The notes under the pieces were generated by a model. It was not told where the DNA came from. It did not search any database and was given only the letters and a program-made list of their open reading frames with translations. The translations under genes and the position numbers were made by a program. 64,000 nt of DNA from Portunus trituberculatus (lineage: Eukaryota > Arthropoda > Malacostraca > Decapoda > Portunidae): the NCBI RefSeq assembly GCF_017591435.1, contig NC_059300.1, forward strand, positions 21,910,800 to 21,974,799, given 5' to 3'. Every line of letters starts with the position of its first letter. The stretch's first letter is position 1. This document shows, piece after piece, positions 63,910 through 64,000 of the stretch.

Positions 63910-64000
63910 CAGTAGCACCTTGATACTTTGCAGGTTTGGTTTCCATAGATATCTCAAGTTACCTTAAAAGAAATATAAAATAATATTCCTATCAAAAGAA
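63910..64000. mobile_element. Left end of another pogo-type TIR element, cut by the window edge
   Basis: CAGTAGCACCTTGATACTTT after TA resembles the CAGTRGTACCTCGATA-type ends of the elements at 30336 and 44979. The rest lies outside the window. Confidence 0.4.

Overview
The window is animal nuclear DNA. It is AT-rich and packed with microsatellites and dead transposons, and it carries two spliced protein genes. The Rab14 gene, the tRNA-derived SINEs, the (CA)n-tailed LINEs and the long (TA)n, (GA)n and (AATAAT)n tracts look like a decapod crustacean (crab or shrimp). That placement is inferred from recalled repeat families, not shown by a search.

Gene 1 (minus strand) is RAB14, a vesicle-traffic small GTPase. 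I could rebuild all six coding exons from splice sites: 42105-42000, 41216-41090, 14934-14775, 13422-13346, 13160-13092 and 4498-4390. They sum to 648 nt, giving 215 aa, the usual Rab14 length, and every junction keeps frame. A non-coding first exon probably lies near 55412-55680. Gene 2 (plus strand) is an unnamed leucine-rich-repeat-like protein of about 603 aa, with coding exons 57678-57824 and 61495-63159 and a probable untranslated first exon ending at 56271. The two genes are head to head and share a promoter region at about 55.7-56.1 kb, in a stretch poor in transposons.

Layout: 1-3.8 kb, unremarkable AT-rich DNA downstream of RAB14; 4.5-13.1 kb, RAB14 intron with an inverted Tc1-like pair, pogo/Tigger remnants, a broken minus-strand LINE and a Penelope-like foldback; 14.9-41.1 kb, a 26-kb RAB14 intron filled by LINE chains and by an 11.3-kb nest of TIR elements sitting inside one LINE; 42.1-55.4 kb, the first intron, with another SINE-LINE chain, pogo-type elements in (TA)n, a 373-bp triple repeat, a long inverted repeat around an AT tract and a perfect 444-bp tandem duplication; 55.4-56.7 kb, promoter region; 57.8-61.5 kb, gene 2 intron with a SINE, a LINE and a hAT element; 63.2-64 kb, 3' flank.

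The most interesting pattern is architectural. One LINE family and a tRNA-derived SINE occur head to tail in one orientation, each joined to the next through a (CA)n tail, and two LINE 5' junctions carry a near-perfect snap-back hairpin. In parallel, pogo/Tigger-type elements with TA target duplications are strung together through (TA)n tracts. Microsatellites thus appear to be the landing sites, or the products, of two separate transposon systems. No intact autonomous element is visible: the reverse transcriptases are frameshifted, and the nine pogo/Tigger relics keep only their N-terminal DNA-binding domains.
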